Part shown: positions 1-8,340 of the stretch, piece after piece
How positions within the stretch are numbered: position 1 is the stretch's first letter
How the letters are laid out: each line of letters opens with the position of its first letter
Assembly: GCF_030551875.1 (NCBI RefSeq)
Contig: NZ_JAUOZU010000006.1
Location: 553,926 to 617,925 of the forward strand
Direction of reading: 5' to 3'
From: Fluviirhizobium alvei
GTDB taxonomy: Bacteria > Pseudomonadota > Alphaproteobacteria > Rhizobiales > Rhizobiaceae
DNA: 64,000 nucleotides
Position numbers and translations under genes: made by a program
The notes under the pieces: model-generated
What the model was told of the DNA's origin: nothing
The model's input: the letters and a program-made list of their open reading frames with translations, nothing else
Database searches by the model: none

Positions 1-62
1 GCACGCCGCTCGACAAGCCGGTGCCGGTGTTCCCGAAATATTTCCCGCCCAAGGAACAGTAA
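1..62 (+). CDS. metG: Methionyl-tRNA synthetase, C-terminal end (partial)
   Basis: Only the last 19 codons and the TAA stop (60-62) are in the window. The visible tail, ending PVPVFPKYFPPKEQ, matches the end of short alphaproteobacterial MetG proteins, which close with a PVFPRY-like motif. MetG charges initiator and elongator tRNA-Met in the cytoplasm. The gene lies 5 bp upstream of tatD on the same strand, as in the usual rhizobial tmk-holB-metG-tatD run, which supports the call. So little sequence is visible that the identification rests partly on context. Confidence 0.72.
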   Translation, partial: TPLDKPVPVFPKYFPPKEQ

Positions 63-67
63 GCGGC

Positions 68-853
68 ATGTTGATCGATACCCATTGCCATCTCGATTTT
101 CCCGATTTCGAGCCGGAGCGCGATGAGATCGTCAAGCGGGCCATCGATGCCGGTGTCCGCCAGATGATCACCATCTGCACCAGGGTTCGCAAATTCGACC
201 GGATTCGGGCCGTTGCGGAAGCCTACCCGGAAGTTTTCTGCTCGGTTGGCACGCACCCGAACAGCGCCCACGAAGAGCCGGACATCGAGACCGAAGAACT
301 CGTGAAACTCGCTGAATATGAGAAATGCGTCGCGATCGGCGAAGCCGGTCTCGACTATTTCTACGACTATGCCACGCCGGAAGAACAGGCGAGGGGGCTG
401 CGCCGGCATGTTGCGGCCGCCCGCATCACCGGCCTGCCGCTCGTCATCCATTCGCGCGCGGCCGATGACGATATGGCTGCAATCCTGCGCGACGAGCATG
501 AAAAGGGAGCCTTTCCGTTCCTTTTGCACTGCTTCTCCTCGGGCGCAGATCTGGCGCGCACCGGGGTCGAACTTGGCGGCTACGTCTCGTTCTCGGGCAT
601 CCTGACCTTCCCGAAATCGGAAGATATCCGGGCAATCGCGCGGGATGTTCCGCGTGATCGACTTCTGGTCGAAACCGATGCACCCTATCTTGCACCGAAG
701 AAATGGCGCGGCAAAAGGAACGAGCCGTCCTACGTCACCAATACGGCGGAGTTTCTCGCCGACACGATGGGCGTCAGCCTCGCCGAAATTGCCGAGATCA
801 CAACCGAAAACGCCTTCCGGTGCTTTTCGAGAATGCCCCGACTGGTGGCCTGA
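68..853 (+). CDS. tatD: TatD-family metal-dependent DNase
   Basis: A 261-residue TIM-barrel hydrolase of the TatD/YcfH family: Mg-dependent 3'-5' exonucleases linked to DNA repair and RNA quality control, and cytosolic. Metal-binding motifs are intact: DTHCHLD at residues 4-10, GTHPN at 61-65, GEAGLDYFY at 91-99, IHSR at 127-130, HCFS at 154-157 and ETDAPYLAP at 202-210. Length is normal for the family. It begins 5 bp after the metG stop, and its TGA overlaps the ATG of the next gene (TGATG), so the three genes are probably co-transcribed and translationally coupled. The exact physiological substrate in rhizobia is not known. Confidence 0.93.
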   Translation: MLIDTHCHLDFPDFEPERDEIVKRAIDAGVRQMITICTRVRKFDRIRAVAEAYPEVFCSVGTHPNSAHEEPDIETEELVKLAEYEKCVAIGEAGLDYFYDYATPEEQARGLRRHVAAARITGLPLVIHSRAADDDMAAILRDEHEKGAFPFLLHCFSSGADLARTGVELGGYVSFSGILTFPKSEDIRAIARDVPRDRLLVETDAPYLAPKKWRGKRNEPSYVTNTAEFLADTMGVSLAEIAEITTENAFRCFSRMPRLVA

Positions 854-1662
854 TGGTGACGCGGCGCTTTACCATTCTCGGCTGCGCCTCTTCGCCGGGC
901 GTGCCCCGGATTACGGGAGACTGGGGCGCCTGCGATCCGGCCAACCCGAAAAACCGCCGCACGCGGGCAGCGATGCTGGTAGAGCAGACGGCCGATGATG
1001 GTCAGAAAACCGTCGTCGTCGTCGATACCGGCCCCGATTTCCGCAGCCAGATGGTGGCGGTGGGCGTATCGGATTTGCATGGGGTCGTGTTGACCCATGC
1101 CCATGCCGACCATCTGCATGGCATCGACGATATTCGCGCCTATGTCTACAAGAACCAGCATAGGATGCCGGTCTGGGCCGACGCGGTGACGATGGAGCGG
1201 GTTCTCGAAGGGTTCCGTTATTGTTTCGAAACGCCGGTCGGCAGCAATTATCCGCCGATCGCCCGCGCCTACACCATTCCCGAGATCGGACAGCTATTCG
1301 AGGTCGAGGGACCGGGCGGCGCCATTCCCTTCCTGCCGCTGATGCAGCAGCATGGAGACAGCCATTCGATCGGCTATCGGATCGGCGACTTTGCCTATTG
1401 TACCGATGTCAGCGATTTTCCTGCAGAAAGCGTGGCGCAGCTGAGCGGGCTGGATGTGCTGGTAATTGATTGCCTGCAATATCGCCGTCATCCGAGCCAT
1501 CTGTCGCTGGAACAGGCTCTGGGCTGGATCGAGAGAATTGCACCAAAGCGCGCCATCCTCACCCACATGCACATCCCGCTCGATTACGAAGCCGTTCTCA
1601 ACGAGACGCCGGATCATATCGAACCGGCCTATGACGGCATGGCGCTAGAATTTACGCTCTGA
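853..1662 (+). CDS. MBL-fold metallohydrolase (PhnP-like)
   Basis: A 269-residue metallo-beta-lactamase-fold protein. The zinc-binding signature THAHADHLHG is at residues 81-90, followed by a downstream metal histidine in the QQHGDSHS segment, a TDVSDF aspartate and a C-terminal LTHMH. Overall arrangement resembles PhnP phosphodiesterases. The start at 853 overlaps the tatD stop by one base, which is the usual arrangement; an in-frame extension upstream would lie inside tatD. PhnP hydrolyses cyclic phosphodiesters, but no phosphonate genes are nearby. In rhizobia this protein accompanies metG-tatD, so the true substrate is open. Confidence 0.85.
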   Translation: MVTRRFTILGCASSPGVPRITGDWGACDPANPKNRRTRAAMLVEQTADDGQKTVVVVDTGPDFRSQMVAVGVSDLHGVVLTHAHADHLHGIDDIRAYVYKNQHRMPVWADAVTMERVLEGFRYCFETPVGSNYPPIARAYTIPEIGQLFEVEGPGGAIPFLPLMQQHGDSHSIGYRIGDFAYCTDVSDFPAESVAQLSGLDVLVIDCLQYRRHPSHLSLEQALGWIERIAPKRAILTHMHIPLDYEAVLNETPDHIEPAYDGMALEFTL

Positions 1663-1688
1663 TGGCGATTATCCTTCCTGGATGCCAT

Positions 1689-2639
1689 TTAGGTGAAATA
1701 GGGCATCAGTGCTTCGCGAATGGCCTTGAGCGGCTCAGGCGAGCGGTCCGGCGTAAAACTCTTGCCGGTGATCATCTCATAGGCCTGGATATAGATGTCC
1801 GATGCCTGGCGAACCAGTTCATCCGGGATTACCGGAATCTCATCTTTGTAGGGATCGCAACGCTCGGCCACCCAGGCGCGGATGAAATCCTTGTCGAAGC
1901 TTTTCGGACGCGATCCGGTCGCCATCGCCTGCTCATAGCTCTCGGCAAACCAGAAGCGGCTCGAATCCGGCGTATGGATCTCGTCAGCTAGAATGATGGT
2001 GCCGTTCTCATCTGTGCCGAATTCGTATTTGGTATCGGCAAGGATCAGACCGTTGGCCGACGCAATCTCCTGGCCGCGCTTGAAGAGAGCGAGGGCGTAG
2101 GTGGAAACGGTCTGCCACTGGCTTTCCGTCAGAAGCTCCTTTTCGAGGATTTCGGCACCCGACAGTGGTTCATCATGGCCGCCGTCGAAGGCCTTCGTCG
2201 TCGGCGTGATGATCGGTTCCGGCAGGGCCTGGTTGTCGACCATCCCGTCTGGCAGGGTGATGCCATACATGGTCCGTTCGCCGGTCTTGTATTTGGTCAG
2301 GATCGAGGTCGAGGTGGTGCCGGCGAGATAGCCGCGGACGACGATTTCGACGGGAAGGATTTCCAGCCGCTTGCCGATCACGACATTGGGATGGGGATAG
2401 GAAATCACATGATTGGGGCAGATGTCGCGGGTGTTTTCGAACCAGAAGCGTGCCGTCTGCGTCAGGACCTGCCCCTTGAAGGGAATGGCGGTGAGTACGC
2501 GATCGAAGGCCGAGAGCCTGTCGCTGGCGATGATGATGCGGCTGCCATCCGGAAGGTCGTAGTTGTCACGCACCTTGCCTTTGTAATAGTTCGGCAATTC
2601 GGCAATGTAGGCATCGGAGAGAACTGGCAGGCTCGGCAT
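1689..2639 (-). CDS. purC: SAICAR synthase (purine biosynthesis)
   Basis: Phosphoribosylaminoimidazole-succinocarboxamide synthase joins CAIR and aspartate with ATP hydrolysis in de novo purine synthesis. The roughly 316-residue length and the sequence YKGKVRD (about 19-25) and SDRLSAFD (about 39-46) mark the longer, ADE1-like form rather than the short 240-residue bacterial form; rhizobia commonly carry one of each. Start chosen at the internal ATG (MPSLPV); an upstream ATG three codons earlier is possible. It converges on the metallohydrolase gene with a 26-bp gap and no clear terminator. Monocistronic in this view. Confidence 0.93.
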   Translation of the reverse strand: MPSLPVLSDAYIAELPNYYKGKVRDNYDLPDGSRIIIASDRLSAFDRVLTAIPFKGQVLTQTARFWFENTRDICPNHVISYPHPNVVIGKRLEILPVEIVVRGYLAGTTSTSILTKYKTGERTMYGITLPDGMVDNQALPEPIITPTTKAFDGGHDEPLSGAEILEKELLTESQWQTVSTYALALFKRGQEIASANGLILADTKYEFGTDENGTIILADEIHTPDSSRFWFAESYEQAMATGSRPKSFDKDFIRAWVAERCDPYKDEIPVIPDELVRQASDIYIQAYEMITGKSFTPDRSPEPLKAIREALMPYFT

Positions 2640-2743
2640 CGCGCACACCCCTATGATCGGTTGAGGCGGGTAAACCAGCCAATATCCGAAAGGTCAAGGG
2701 AAAGCTTTGCCTGCCGGGCGCAATCCCCGGCAATCGTGCCGCC

Positions 2744-3073
2744 TCAGTGAACCGGCAAAGCCTTCGGGCGATAGCGCCCTTTGCCTTCGGGGCTGAATTT
2801 CTCGGCAACGGCGGGGTGCTTCATCGGATCGCCGCTCTCGTCCGGTTCGAGATTTTGCTCCGATACATAGGCGACATAGGCGCTTTCATCATTCTCTGCA
2901 TAGAGATGGTAGAAGGGCTGGTCCTTGGATGGCCGCACCTCGGCGGGGATCGAATTCCACCATTCTTCCGAATTTGCAAATTCGGGATCGACATCGAAGA
3001 TCACACCTCTGAACGGGAAGATCCGATGACGTACCACCTGTCCGATCTGAAATTTCGCCTGTCGTTCACGCAT
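2744..3073 (-). CDS. hspQ: Heat shock protein HspQ
   Basis: A 109-residue protein with the HspQ/YccV fold. Diagnostic segments are GQVVRHRIFPFRGVIFDVDPEF near the N terminus and QPFYHLYAENDESAYVAYVSEQNL in the middle. In E. coli, HspQ binds hemimethylated DNA and acts as a specificity-enhancing factor and substrate for the Lon protease. Separate transcription is likely, because purC starts 104 bp downstream on the same strand. A perfect FixK/FNR palindrome lies 37 bp upstream of its start codon, overlapping a plausible -35 region, so oxygen control is suggested. Confidence 0.9.
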   Translation of the reverse strand: MRERQAKFQIGQVVRHRIFPFRGVIFDVDPEFANSEEWWNSIPAEVRPSKDQPFYHLYAENDESAYVAYVSEQNLEPDESGDPMKHPAVAEKFSPEGKGRYRPKALPVH

Positions 3074-3110
3074 GTCTACACCTCGCTTCTGTTAACATAT
3101 TGGTGCGACC

Positions 3111-3124
3111 TTGATCATAATCAA
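3111..3124. promoter_or_regulatory. FixK/FNR-type anaerobox upstream of hspQ
   Basis: TTGAT-CATA-ATCAA is a perfect match to the FNR/FixK consensus TTGAT-N4-ATCAA and extends to CTTGAT...ATCAAG. Its centre is 44 bp from the hspQ start on the minus strand and 158 bp from the coiled-coil gene on the plus strand. If it acted as a class II site for hspQ, the mRNA would be almost leaderless; it overlaps a candidate -35 (TTGATT), so repression or activation of the plus-strand gene is also possible. No other gene or hairpin was found in 3074-3275. Confidence 0.65.
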
Positions 3125-3275
3125 GCAATCGGGCGGACTGATGCGTTGTTTGTCTCCCCCAAGTGCGGCTTTTTTGCCAATTGCGCGCAAATACGATTGA
3201 ACATCGAAGCCATGCGGTGCAATTTCGCTGCTAAATCCTATTTATAGCAGCGAACAAGCGACACGAGGAGTTTCT

Positions 3276-4499
3276 GTGGTCAATCAGTGGGGTAGGGACG
3301 GCAATCTGGCGACGTCGTCAAAAGGATCGTCGGCCGGGCCAATCATCCTTTCGGTCGTGATGCTGGCGGTCGGTCTCGGTGCCGGCTATGGCGCGACCCG
3401 CTTCCTCGGCAGTGGCTCGAGTTCCGAGCTTGCCGCTCGGGATGCGAGGATCGCCGAATTGCAGCAGACGCTTTCCGAACTCAAGTTCGACAGCCAGAAC
3501 AGTGACGGCAATCAGAAAGCGCTGGAAGACAAGATCTCCGGCCTTGAAGCCGATCTTATCGCAGCAAACGACAGCAAGGCCTCGCTTCAGGCCGAGATCG
3601 AAGCGCTGCAGAAAACGCTCGACGAAGCTGGAGATACGAGCAGCGAACTGACCCGGTTGCGGAAATCGCTGAAAGTGTCGGAACTGCAGATCATCGATCT
3701 CGAAAAGGAGATCGCGGCCCAGCAGCGCAGCATTGATGATCTCAGAGAGGGCAGGGCAAGCGGCGATGCGCTGGCTGCCCGCAATGCCGAGCTCGAAAAG
3801 GCCCTTGCCGATGCGCGCGTACGGCTAAAGACGATTCCTGTCCTTGAGGACCAGATCGCAACGCTGAAGGAGCAGCTCTCAACCCGCACCGAGGATGCGG
3901 ATCGTGAGGCGCAGCGCCGCATCGCCTCATTGGAAAAGACAGTCGCCGAACTCGAGGCGAAACTACGCCGGGCCGAAAGCGGATCGGACGAGGCGGGGCG
4001 CCTGACACAGGAAATCGCCGATCTCAAGCGGCAGGTGATCTCGCTCAGTGATCGCTTCAAGGACCGAGACCGCGAGGCAAACGCGCTCGAAGGCCAGCTC
4101 GCGAAGAGCCGCCAGGATCTGAAGGCGCAAAACGACGAGATTGCCGCGCTCAATGCGCAGATCAAGAAGCTCAAGGCGACCAATGCCGACCTGCAGGCGC
4201 AGATCGACCGGCTGGATCGCCCCCTCGTGTCGCCCAACGATGATACGAAGACTGACGAGCCGAAGAATGACGAGCCGAAGGACAACCCGGTCGTAGCCGG
4301 CCCGCGCGAGCCTGATGCAGTCGATGGTGCACTCAACCGCATGCCCGGTTTTTCACGCCTTTCGGACGCAAAGCAGGCCAAGTTGCGCGACGGGCTCGAA
4401 CGGGGCGGCTGCGTGACCGACTCGCTTAAACTGGTTTACAAACAGGTTCCGCCCTTGGCGCTGATCAGCCTGATGCGCGATCTCGACAGCGATTGCTGA
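3276..4499 (+). CDS. Single-pass membrane protein with long coiled coil
   Basis: A 407-residue protein I cannot assign to a named family. The GTG start at 3276 follows a good Shine-Dalgarno (acgaggag). After about 23 polar residues there is one membrane segment (PIILSVVMLAVGLGAGYGAT), then roughly 290 residues of Glu/Lys/Ala-rich heptads that should form a long coiled coil, a Pro/Asp/Lys-rich linker (about 320-345) and a compact C-terminal domain ending with two cysteines (GGCVTDSL and SDC). The bulk should be periplasmic. It lies 17 bp before a TAXI-type binding protein, so the two are probably one operon; a scaffold or sensor role is inference. Confidence 0.75.
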   Translation: MVNQWGRDGNLATSSKGSSAGPIILSVVMLAVGLGAGYGATRFLGSGSSSELAARDARIAELQQTLSELKFDSQNSDGNQKALEDKISGLEADLIAANDSKASLQAEIEALQKTLDEAGDTSSELTRLRKSLKVSELQIIDLEKEIAAQQRSIDDLREGRASGDALAARNAELEKALADARVRLKTIPVLEDQIATLKEQLSTRTEDADREAQRRIASLEKTVAELEAKLRRAESGSDEAGRLTQEIADLKRQVISLSDRFKDRDREANALEGQLAKSRQDLKAQNDEIAALNAQIKKLKATNADLQAQIDRLDRPLVSPNDDTKTDEPKNDEPKDNPVVAGPREPDAVDGALNRMPGFSRLSDAKQAKLRDGLERGGCVTDSLKLVYKQVPPLALISLMRDLDSDC

Positions 4500-4516
4500 A
4501 CCGACTGGAGGAAAAC

Positions 4517-5554
4517 ATGTTCAAGACACTGGCCCTGGCCGCAGCCTTCATCCTTTCGGTTGCTGCAACCGCACCGGCAGCGGAACTCGAAAAGAACATC
4601 ATGACCGGTGGTGCCAAGGGCACCTATATCAAGATCGGGCGCGACATTGCCGCGCTCGGCGTTGAATGCGGTCAGACCCTCAATGTAGTCGAAAGTGCCG
4701 GTTCGCTTGAGAATTTCCTCGGTGTCCGCAACCGCAAGAACACCCAGTTCGGCATCGTCCAGAACGACGTTCTCGAATATCTCAAGACCTTCGAAGCCAA
4801 TGATGCCGATGTGCAGCAGGCCGTGAAGGGCGTGCGGATCATGTTCCCGCTCTATAACGAGGAAGTTCATGTTCTCGCCAAGACCGAGATTTCGAAGCTC
4901 GAGGATCTTGCCGGCAAGAAGGTTGCGATCGGCGTTAAGGACAGCGGTACCTACCTCACTGCGACGCTGATTCTCGACATTCTCCAGATCAAGGATGTGG
5001 TCCGCGAAACGATCGCGCCGGACGCAGCACTTCCGAAATTGCAGTCCGGTGAAATCGATGCGCTCTTCTATGTCGCCGGCGCCCCGGCTTCCCTGTTCGA
5101 AAGCACAAGCATCGATGGCACCAAACTGCATCTCCTGCCGATGAAGGAGGCGCCGCTCATGGCGACCTACATTCCCGGCAAGATCGATGCCGGCACCTAT
5201 TCTTTCCAGAAAGAGCCTGTCGATGTCGTATCGGTCAAGGCCGTGCTCATGACCTATGATTACGACAAGAAGCGCAATGCCTATCATCGCGACAGCTGCC
5301 GTGCGGTGGCGGATTTCTCCAGCCTCATCCTCAACAATCTCGACAAGCTGCAGTCAACCGGCCATCCGAAATGGAAGACGGTGGATCTGACGGCGCTGCC
5401 GCCCGGCTGGAAGGTCGGCGTCTGCGTCAAGGAGGGCATGGCGGCCGATTACAAGCCAGCCTGCACGGCGAAGGCCGAGGCGCCTGTGTCTGACGAGGGC
5501 GGCGAGAATGATGACTATCTGAAGCTGCTCAAGGAGCGGCTGAAGAAGAACTGA
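4517..5554 (+). CDS. TAXI-family TRAP-type solute-binding protein
   Basis: A 345-residue periplasmic binding protein of the TAXI (TRAP-associated extracytoplasmic immunogenic) family. Start chosen at the ATG after a gactggagg Shine-Dalgarno; it gives a clean signal peptide, MFKTLALAAAFILSVAATAPAAA-like, cleaved near residue 22. The mature N terminus, MTGGAKGTYIKIGRDIA, is the TAXI family ligand-loop signature. TAXI receptors usually feed a fused DctQM permease, but none is in the window, so this is an orphan receptor. The unusual C-terminal region is Cys-containing, and it is paired with the upstream coiled-coil membrane protein, which suggests sensing rather than transport (inference). Confidence 0.85.
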   Translation: MFKTLALAAAFILSVAATAPAAELEKNIMTGGAKGTYIKIGRDIAALGVECGQTLNVVESAGSLENFLGVRNRKNTQFGIVQNDVLEYLKTFEANDADVQQAVKGVRIMFPLYNEEVHVLAKTEISKLEDLAGKKVAIGVKDSGTYLTATLILDILQIKDVVRETIAPDAALPKLQSGEIDALFYVAGAPASLFESTSIDGTKLHLLPMKEAPLMATYIPGKIDAGTYSFQKEPVDVVSVKAVLMTYDYDKKRNAYHRDSCRAVADFSSLILNNLDKLQSTGHPKWKTVDLTALPPGWKVGVCVKEGMAADYKPACTAKAEAPVSDEGGENDDYLKLLKERLKKN

Positions 5555-5561
5555 TGGACGG

Positions 5562-6077
5562 ATGACGAAGGTGCTTCATCAGGTTGCCCCTGAGATTGTC
5601 ACAGATCGCCTGCGTCTGCGGCCCTACCGTATGGAGGACTTTCTGGCTCTGGTGGCGCTCTATGACACGGATCGCGCCGCCTTTATCGGCGGCCGTCTGC
5701 CGCCGGCGAAAGTCTGGGATGGTTTCATGAGCTGCATCGGTCACTGGCCGCTGCGCGGCTTTGGCGGCTGGGCTGTCGAGGAGAGGGCAACCGGTCTCCT
5801 GGCGGGAGAAGTCGCAATCCACCAGCCGCCCCATTATCCCGAGATCGAACTTGGCTGGTTGGTGTTTGACGGCTTCGAGGGGCGCGGATTCGCCTATGAG
5901 GCGGCCGTGGTTGCCCGCCGTTTTGCACTGGAAGCTGCCCGGGTCGAAAGGCTGGTCTCGTATATCGATCAGCCCAATCGGCGATCGATCGCGCTGGCCA
6001 AACGATTGGGCGCGCGGCGGGATCCGGAAGCCCTGACGCCCAACCAGGATCCCTGTTTCGTCTACCGCCACAAGTGA
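5562..6077 (+). CDS. GNAT-family N-acetyltransferase (RimJ/RimL type)
   Basis: A 171-residue acetyltransferase of the Acetyltransf_3 group. Visible features are the N-terminal TDRLRLRPYRMEDF, a beta-4 region ELGWLVFDGFEGRGFAYEA containing the acetyl-CoA pyrophosphate loop, and the C-terminal RSIALAKRLGAR typical of RimJ/RimL-like enzymes. These modify amino groups of proteins or small molecules; the substrate is not predictable. It starts 7 bp after the TAXI gene and probably ends that operon, since a strong hairpin with a following T-run lies 32 bp downstream. Confidence 0.88.
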   Translation: MTKVLHQVAPEIVTDRLRLRPYRMEDFLALVALYDTDRAAFIGGRLPPAKVWDGFMSCIGHWPLRGFGGWAVEERATGLLAGEVAIHQPPHYPEIELGWLVFDGFEGRGFAYEAAVVARRFALEAARVERLVSYIDQPNRRSIALAKRLGARRDPEALTPNQDPCFVYRHK

Positions 6078-6108
6078 CATGATTTCGGGCAACCGTCGCC
6101 CAGCAAAA

Positions 6109-6136
6109 AGCCCGCCGGAAACCAGTCCGGCGGGCT
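6109..6136. terminator. Bidirectional intrinsic terminator between GNAT gene and glnA
   Basis: An 11-bp perfect stem (agcccgccgga / tccggcgggct) with a 6-nt loop. On the minus strand it is followed by a U-run (gggcttttt), so it should terminate glnA transcription; on the plus strand a shorter T-run follows (ctctttcattt) for the acetyltransferase operon. Confidence 0.85.
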
Positions 6137-6157
6137 CTTTCATTTAAGGCCTGGCGA

Positions 6158-7567
6158 TCAGACCGAATAGTACATGTCGTACTCGACCGGATGCGGCGTC
6201 ATTTCGAAACGCATCACTTCCGCCATCTTCAATTCGATGAAGCTGTCGATCTGGTCGTCGTCGAACACGCCGCCAGCGGTCAGGAACTTGCGATCCTTGT
6301 CGAGGCTGTCGAGCGCTTCGCGCAGCGAGCCGGAGACGGTCGGGATCTTCTTGAGTTCCTTCGGCGGCAGGTCGTAGAGATCCTTGTCCATGGCCTTGCC
6401 CGGATGGATCTTGTTCTTGATACCGTCGAGGCCGGCCATCAGCATGGCGGCAAAGGCGAGGTACGGGTTGGCGGTCGGATCCGGGAAGCGGACTTCGACG
6501 CGCTTGGCCTTCGGGTTCGAGCCGAACGGAATGCGGCAGGATGCCGAACGGTTGCGGGCCGAGTAGGCGAGCAGAACCGGTGCTTCATAACCCGGGACCA
6601 GACGCTTGTAGGAGTTGGTCGACGGGTTGGTGAAAGCGTTCAGTGCCTTGGCGTGCTTGATGATGCCGCCGATGAAAAAGAGGCAGTTTTCCGACAGGCC
6701 GGCATATTCGTCGCCGGCGAAGGTCGGCTTGCCATCTTTCCAGATCGACATGTGCACGTGCATGCCCGAGCCGTTGTCGCCGAAGATCGGCTTCGGCATG
6801 AAGGTTGCCGTCTTGCCATAGGCGTTGGCGACCTGATGGACGACATACTTGTAGATCTGCATCTTGTCGGCGTTGCGCACGAGTGCGTCGAACTTGATGC
6901 CGAGTTCGTGCTGGGCAGCAGCCACTTCGTGGTGGTGCTTTTCAACGACCACGCCCATTTCGGAAAGCACGGTCAACATTTCCGAACGCATGTCCTGCAG
7001 GCTGTCGATCGGCGGAACCGGGAAATAGCCGCCCTTGACGCGCGGACGGTGACCCAGGTTGCCGGAATCGTAATCGGTGTCGTCGTTCGAGGGCAGTTCC
7101 GACGAATCGAGCTTGAAACCGGTGTTGTAGGGGTCGGCCTTATACTTGACGTCATCGAAGACGAAGAATTCAGCTTCCGGGCCGACGAAGATCGTATCAC
7201 CGATGCCCGAGGCCTTCAGGTAGGCTTCGGCCTTCTTGGCAGTGCCGCGCGGGTCGCGGTTATAGGCCTCGCCGGAGACCGGATCGAGAATGTCGCACAT
7301 GATCACCATGGTCGACTGAGCGAAGAACGGATCCATATGGACGGTTGCCGGATCGGGCATCAGCACCATGTCGGATTCGTTGATGGCCTTCCAGCCAGCG
7401 ATCGAAGAGCCGTCGAACATGACGCCATCGGCAAACATGTCCTCGTCCACAGCTACGACGTCCATCGTCACGTGCTGGAGCTTGCCCTTGGGATCGGTGA
7501 AGCGAAGGTCGACGAATTTCACGTCGTTATCCTTGATCTGCTTCATGATTTCTTTAACGGTCGCCAT
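6158..7567 (-). CDS. glnA: Glutamine synthetase, type I
   Basis: A 469-residue class I glutamine synthetase: glutamate + ammonia + ATP to glutamine, a cytosolic dodecamer and the main ammonium-assimilation enzyme. Motifs include [35 protein letters not shown] and the adenylylation segment KDLYDLPP with Tyr398 as the predicted GlnE target. Start chosen at MATVKEIM; the ATG twelve codons upstream has no family support. It lies 53 bp downstream of glnB on the same strand, the standard rhizobial glnBA arrangement, and is followed by a strong terminator. Confidence 0.98.
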   Translation of the reverse strand: MATVKEIMKQIKDNDVKFVDLRFTDPKGKLQHVTMDVVAVDEDMFADGVMFDGSSIAGWKAINESDMVLMPDPATVHMDPFFAQSTMVIMCDILDPVSGEAYNRDPRGTAKKAEAYLKASGIGDTIFVGPEAEFFVFDDVKYKADPYNTGFKLDSSELPSNDDTDYDSGNLGHRPRVKGGYFPVPPIDSLQDMRSEMLTVLSEMGVVVEKHHHEVAAAQHELGIKFDALVRNADKMQIYKYVVHQVANAYGKTATFMPKPIFGDNGSGMHVHMSIWKDGKPTFAGDEYAGLSENCLFFIGGIIKHAKALNAFTNPSTNSYKRLVPGYEAPVLLAYSARNRSASCRIPFGSNPKAKRVEVRFPDPTANPYLAFAAMLMAGLDGIKNKIHPGKAMDKDLYDLPPKELKKIPTVSGSLREALDSLDKDRKFLTAGGVFDDDQIDSFIELKMAEVMRFEMTPHPVEYDMYYSV

Positions 7568-7598
7568 GTGTTTCTTCCCTAATGTTATGACGATTTCA

Positions 7599-7617
7599 CC
7601 CCGCACTTGCGGCGGGG
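7599..7617 (-). other. Intercistronic hairpin between glnB and glnA
   Basis: A 6-bp GC-only stem (CCCCGC / GCGGGG) with a 7-nt loop in the 53-bp glnB-glnA gap. No U-run follows, so it is more likely an mRNA processing or stability element, or partial attenuator, than a full terminator. Confidence 0.45.
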
Positions 7618-7620
7618 CGT

Positions 7621-8016
<396 letters not shown>

Positions 8017-8019
8017 TCA

Positions 8020-8035
8020 TGCACAATATGTGCCA
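8020..8035 (-). promoter_or_regulatory. Sigma-54 promoter of glnBA
   Basis: On the minus strand the sequence is TGGCACATATTGTGCA. It has the invariant GG (-24) and GC (-12) dinucleotides exactly 10 bp apart and five of the six bases of the TGGCAC-N5-TTGC core context. It lies 61 bp upstream of the glnB start, a normal leader length. Known rhizobial glnBA operons are NtrC/sigma-54 dependent, so the assignment fits. The rest of 7960-8340 holds no gene; see the palindrome at 8082. Confidence 0.8.
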
Positions 8036-8081
8036 GACTCCGGCTGCAAACTCTGTTTTTTGCCAACAGAAACCGCGCGAC

Positions 8082-8101
8082 ATTTGCGATCATGCGCAAA
8101 T
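8082..8101. promoter_or_regulatory. Palindrome, candidate NtrC site upstream of glnBA
   Basis: Perfect inverted repeat ATTTGCG-N6-CGCAAAT, 46 bp upstream of the sigma-54 -24 element, where an enhancer-binding protein could act. It only loosely resembles the enteric NtrC consensus (GCAC-N5-GTGC type), so NtrC is the likely but unproven binder. A second partial dyad, TGCATATGCA, lies near 8220-8229. Between here and 8340 I see no further element beyond an AT-rich stretch serving the rightward gene. Confidence 0.4.
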
Positions 8102-8340
8102 TCCGACAAAAAACCAGTATGTTCGTGAGAGAAAGCCGAACTTTTTTGCCGCAGTCGCGCGTTTGGTTGAGGGGACGTAAAACGCCGGTCGGGCGAAGGA
8201 AATGGCGAGGTCAAAATAATTGCATATGCACAAAATATCACCATTACTGGGCGACGAATGCCCTTGGTGAGGCATCCTTGCAGCTGGTATATGTTTGGGC
8301 ATCTTGCTGATTTGATTAAAATAAGGGCAAAGGCTGAAAA

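Noticed and set aside
1640..1690. Weak inverted repeat between the metallohydrolase and purC genes
   Set aside because: Pairing is broken and no T-run follows in either direction, so it is not called a terminator.
6191..7582. Long open frame (463 codons) on the plus strand opposite glnA
   Set aside because: It is the complement of a highly conserved gene with strong codon bias. The encoded sequence has no domain-like pattern and there is no ribosome-binding site.
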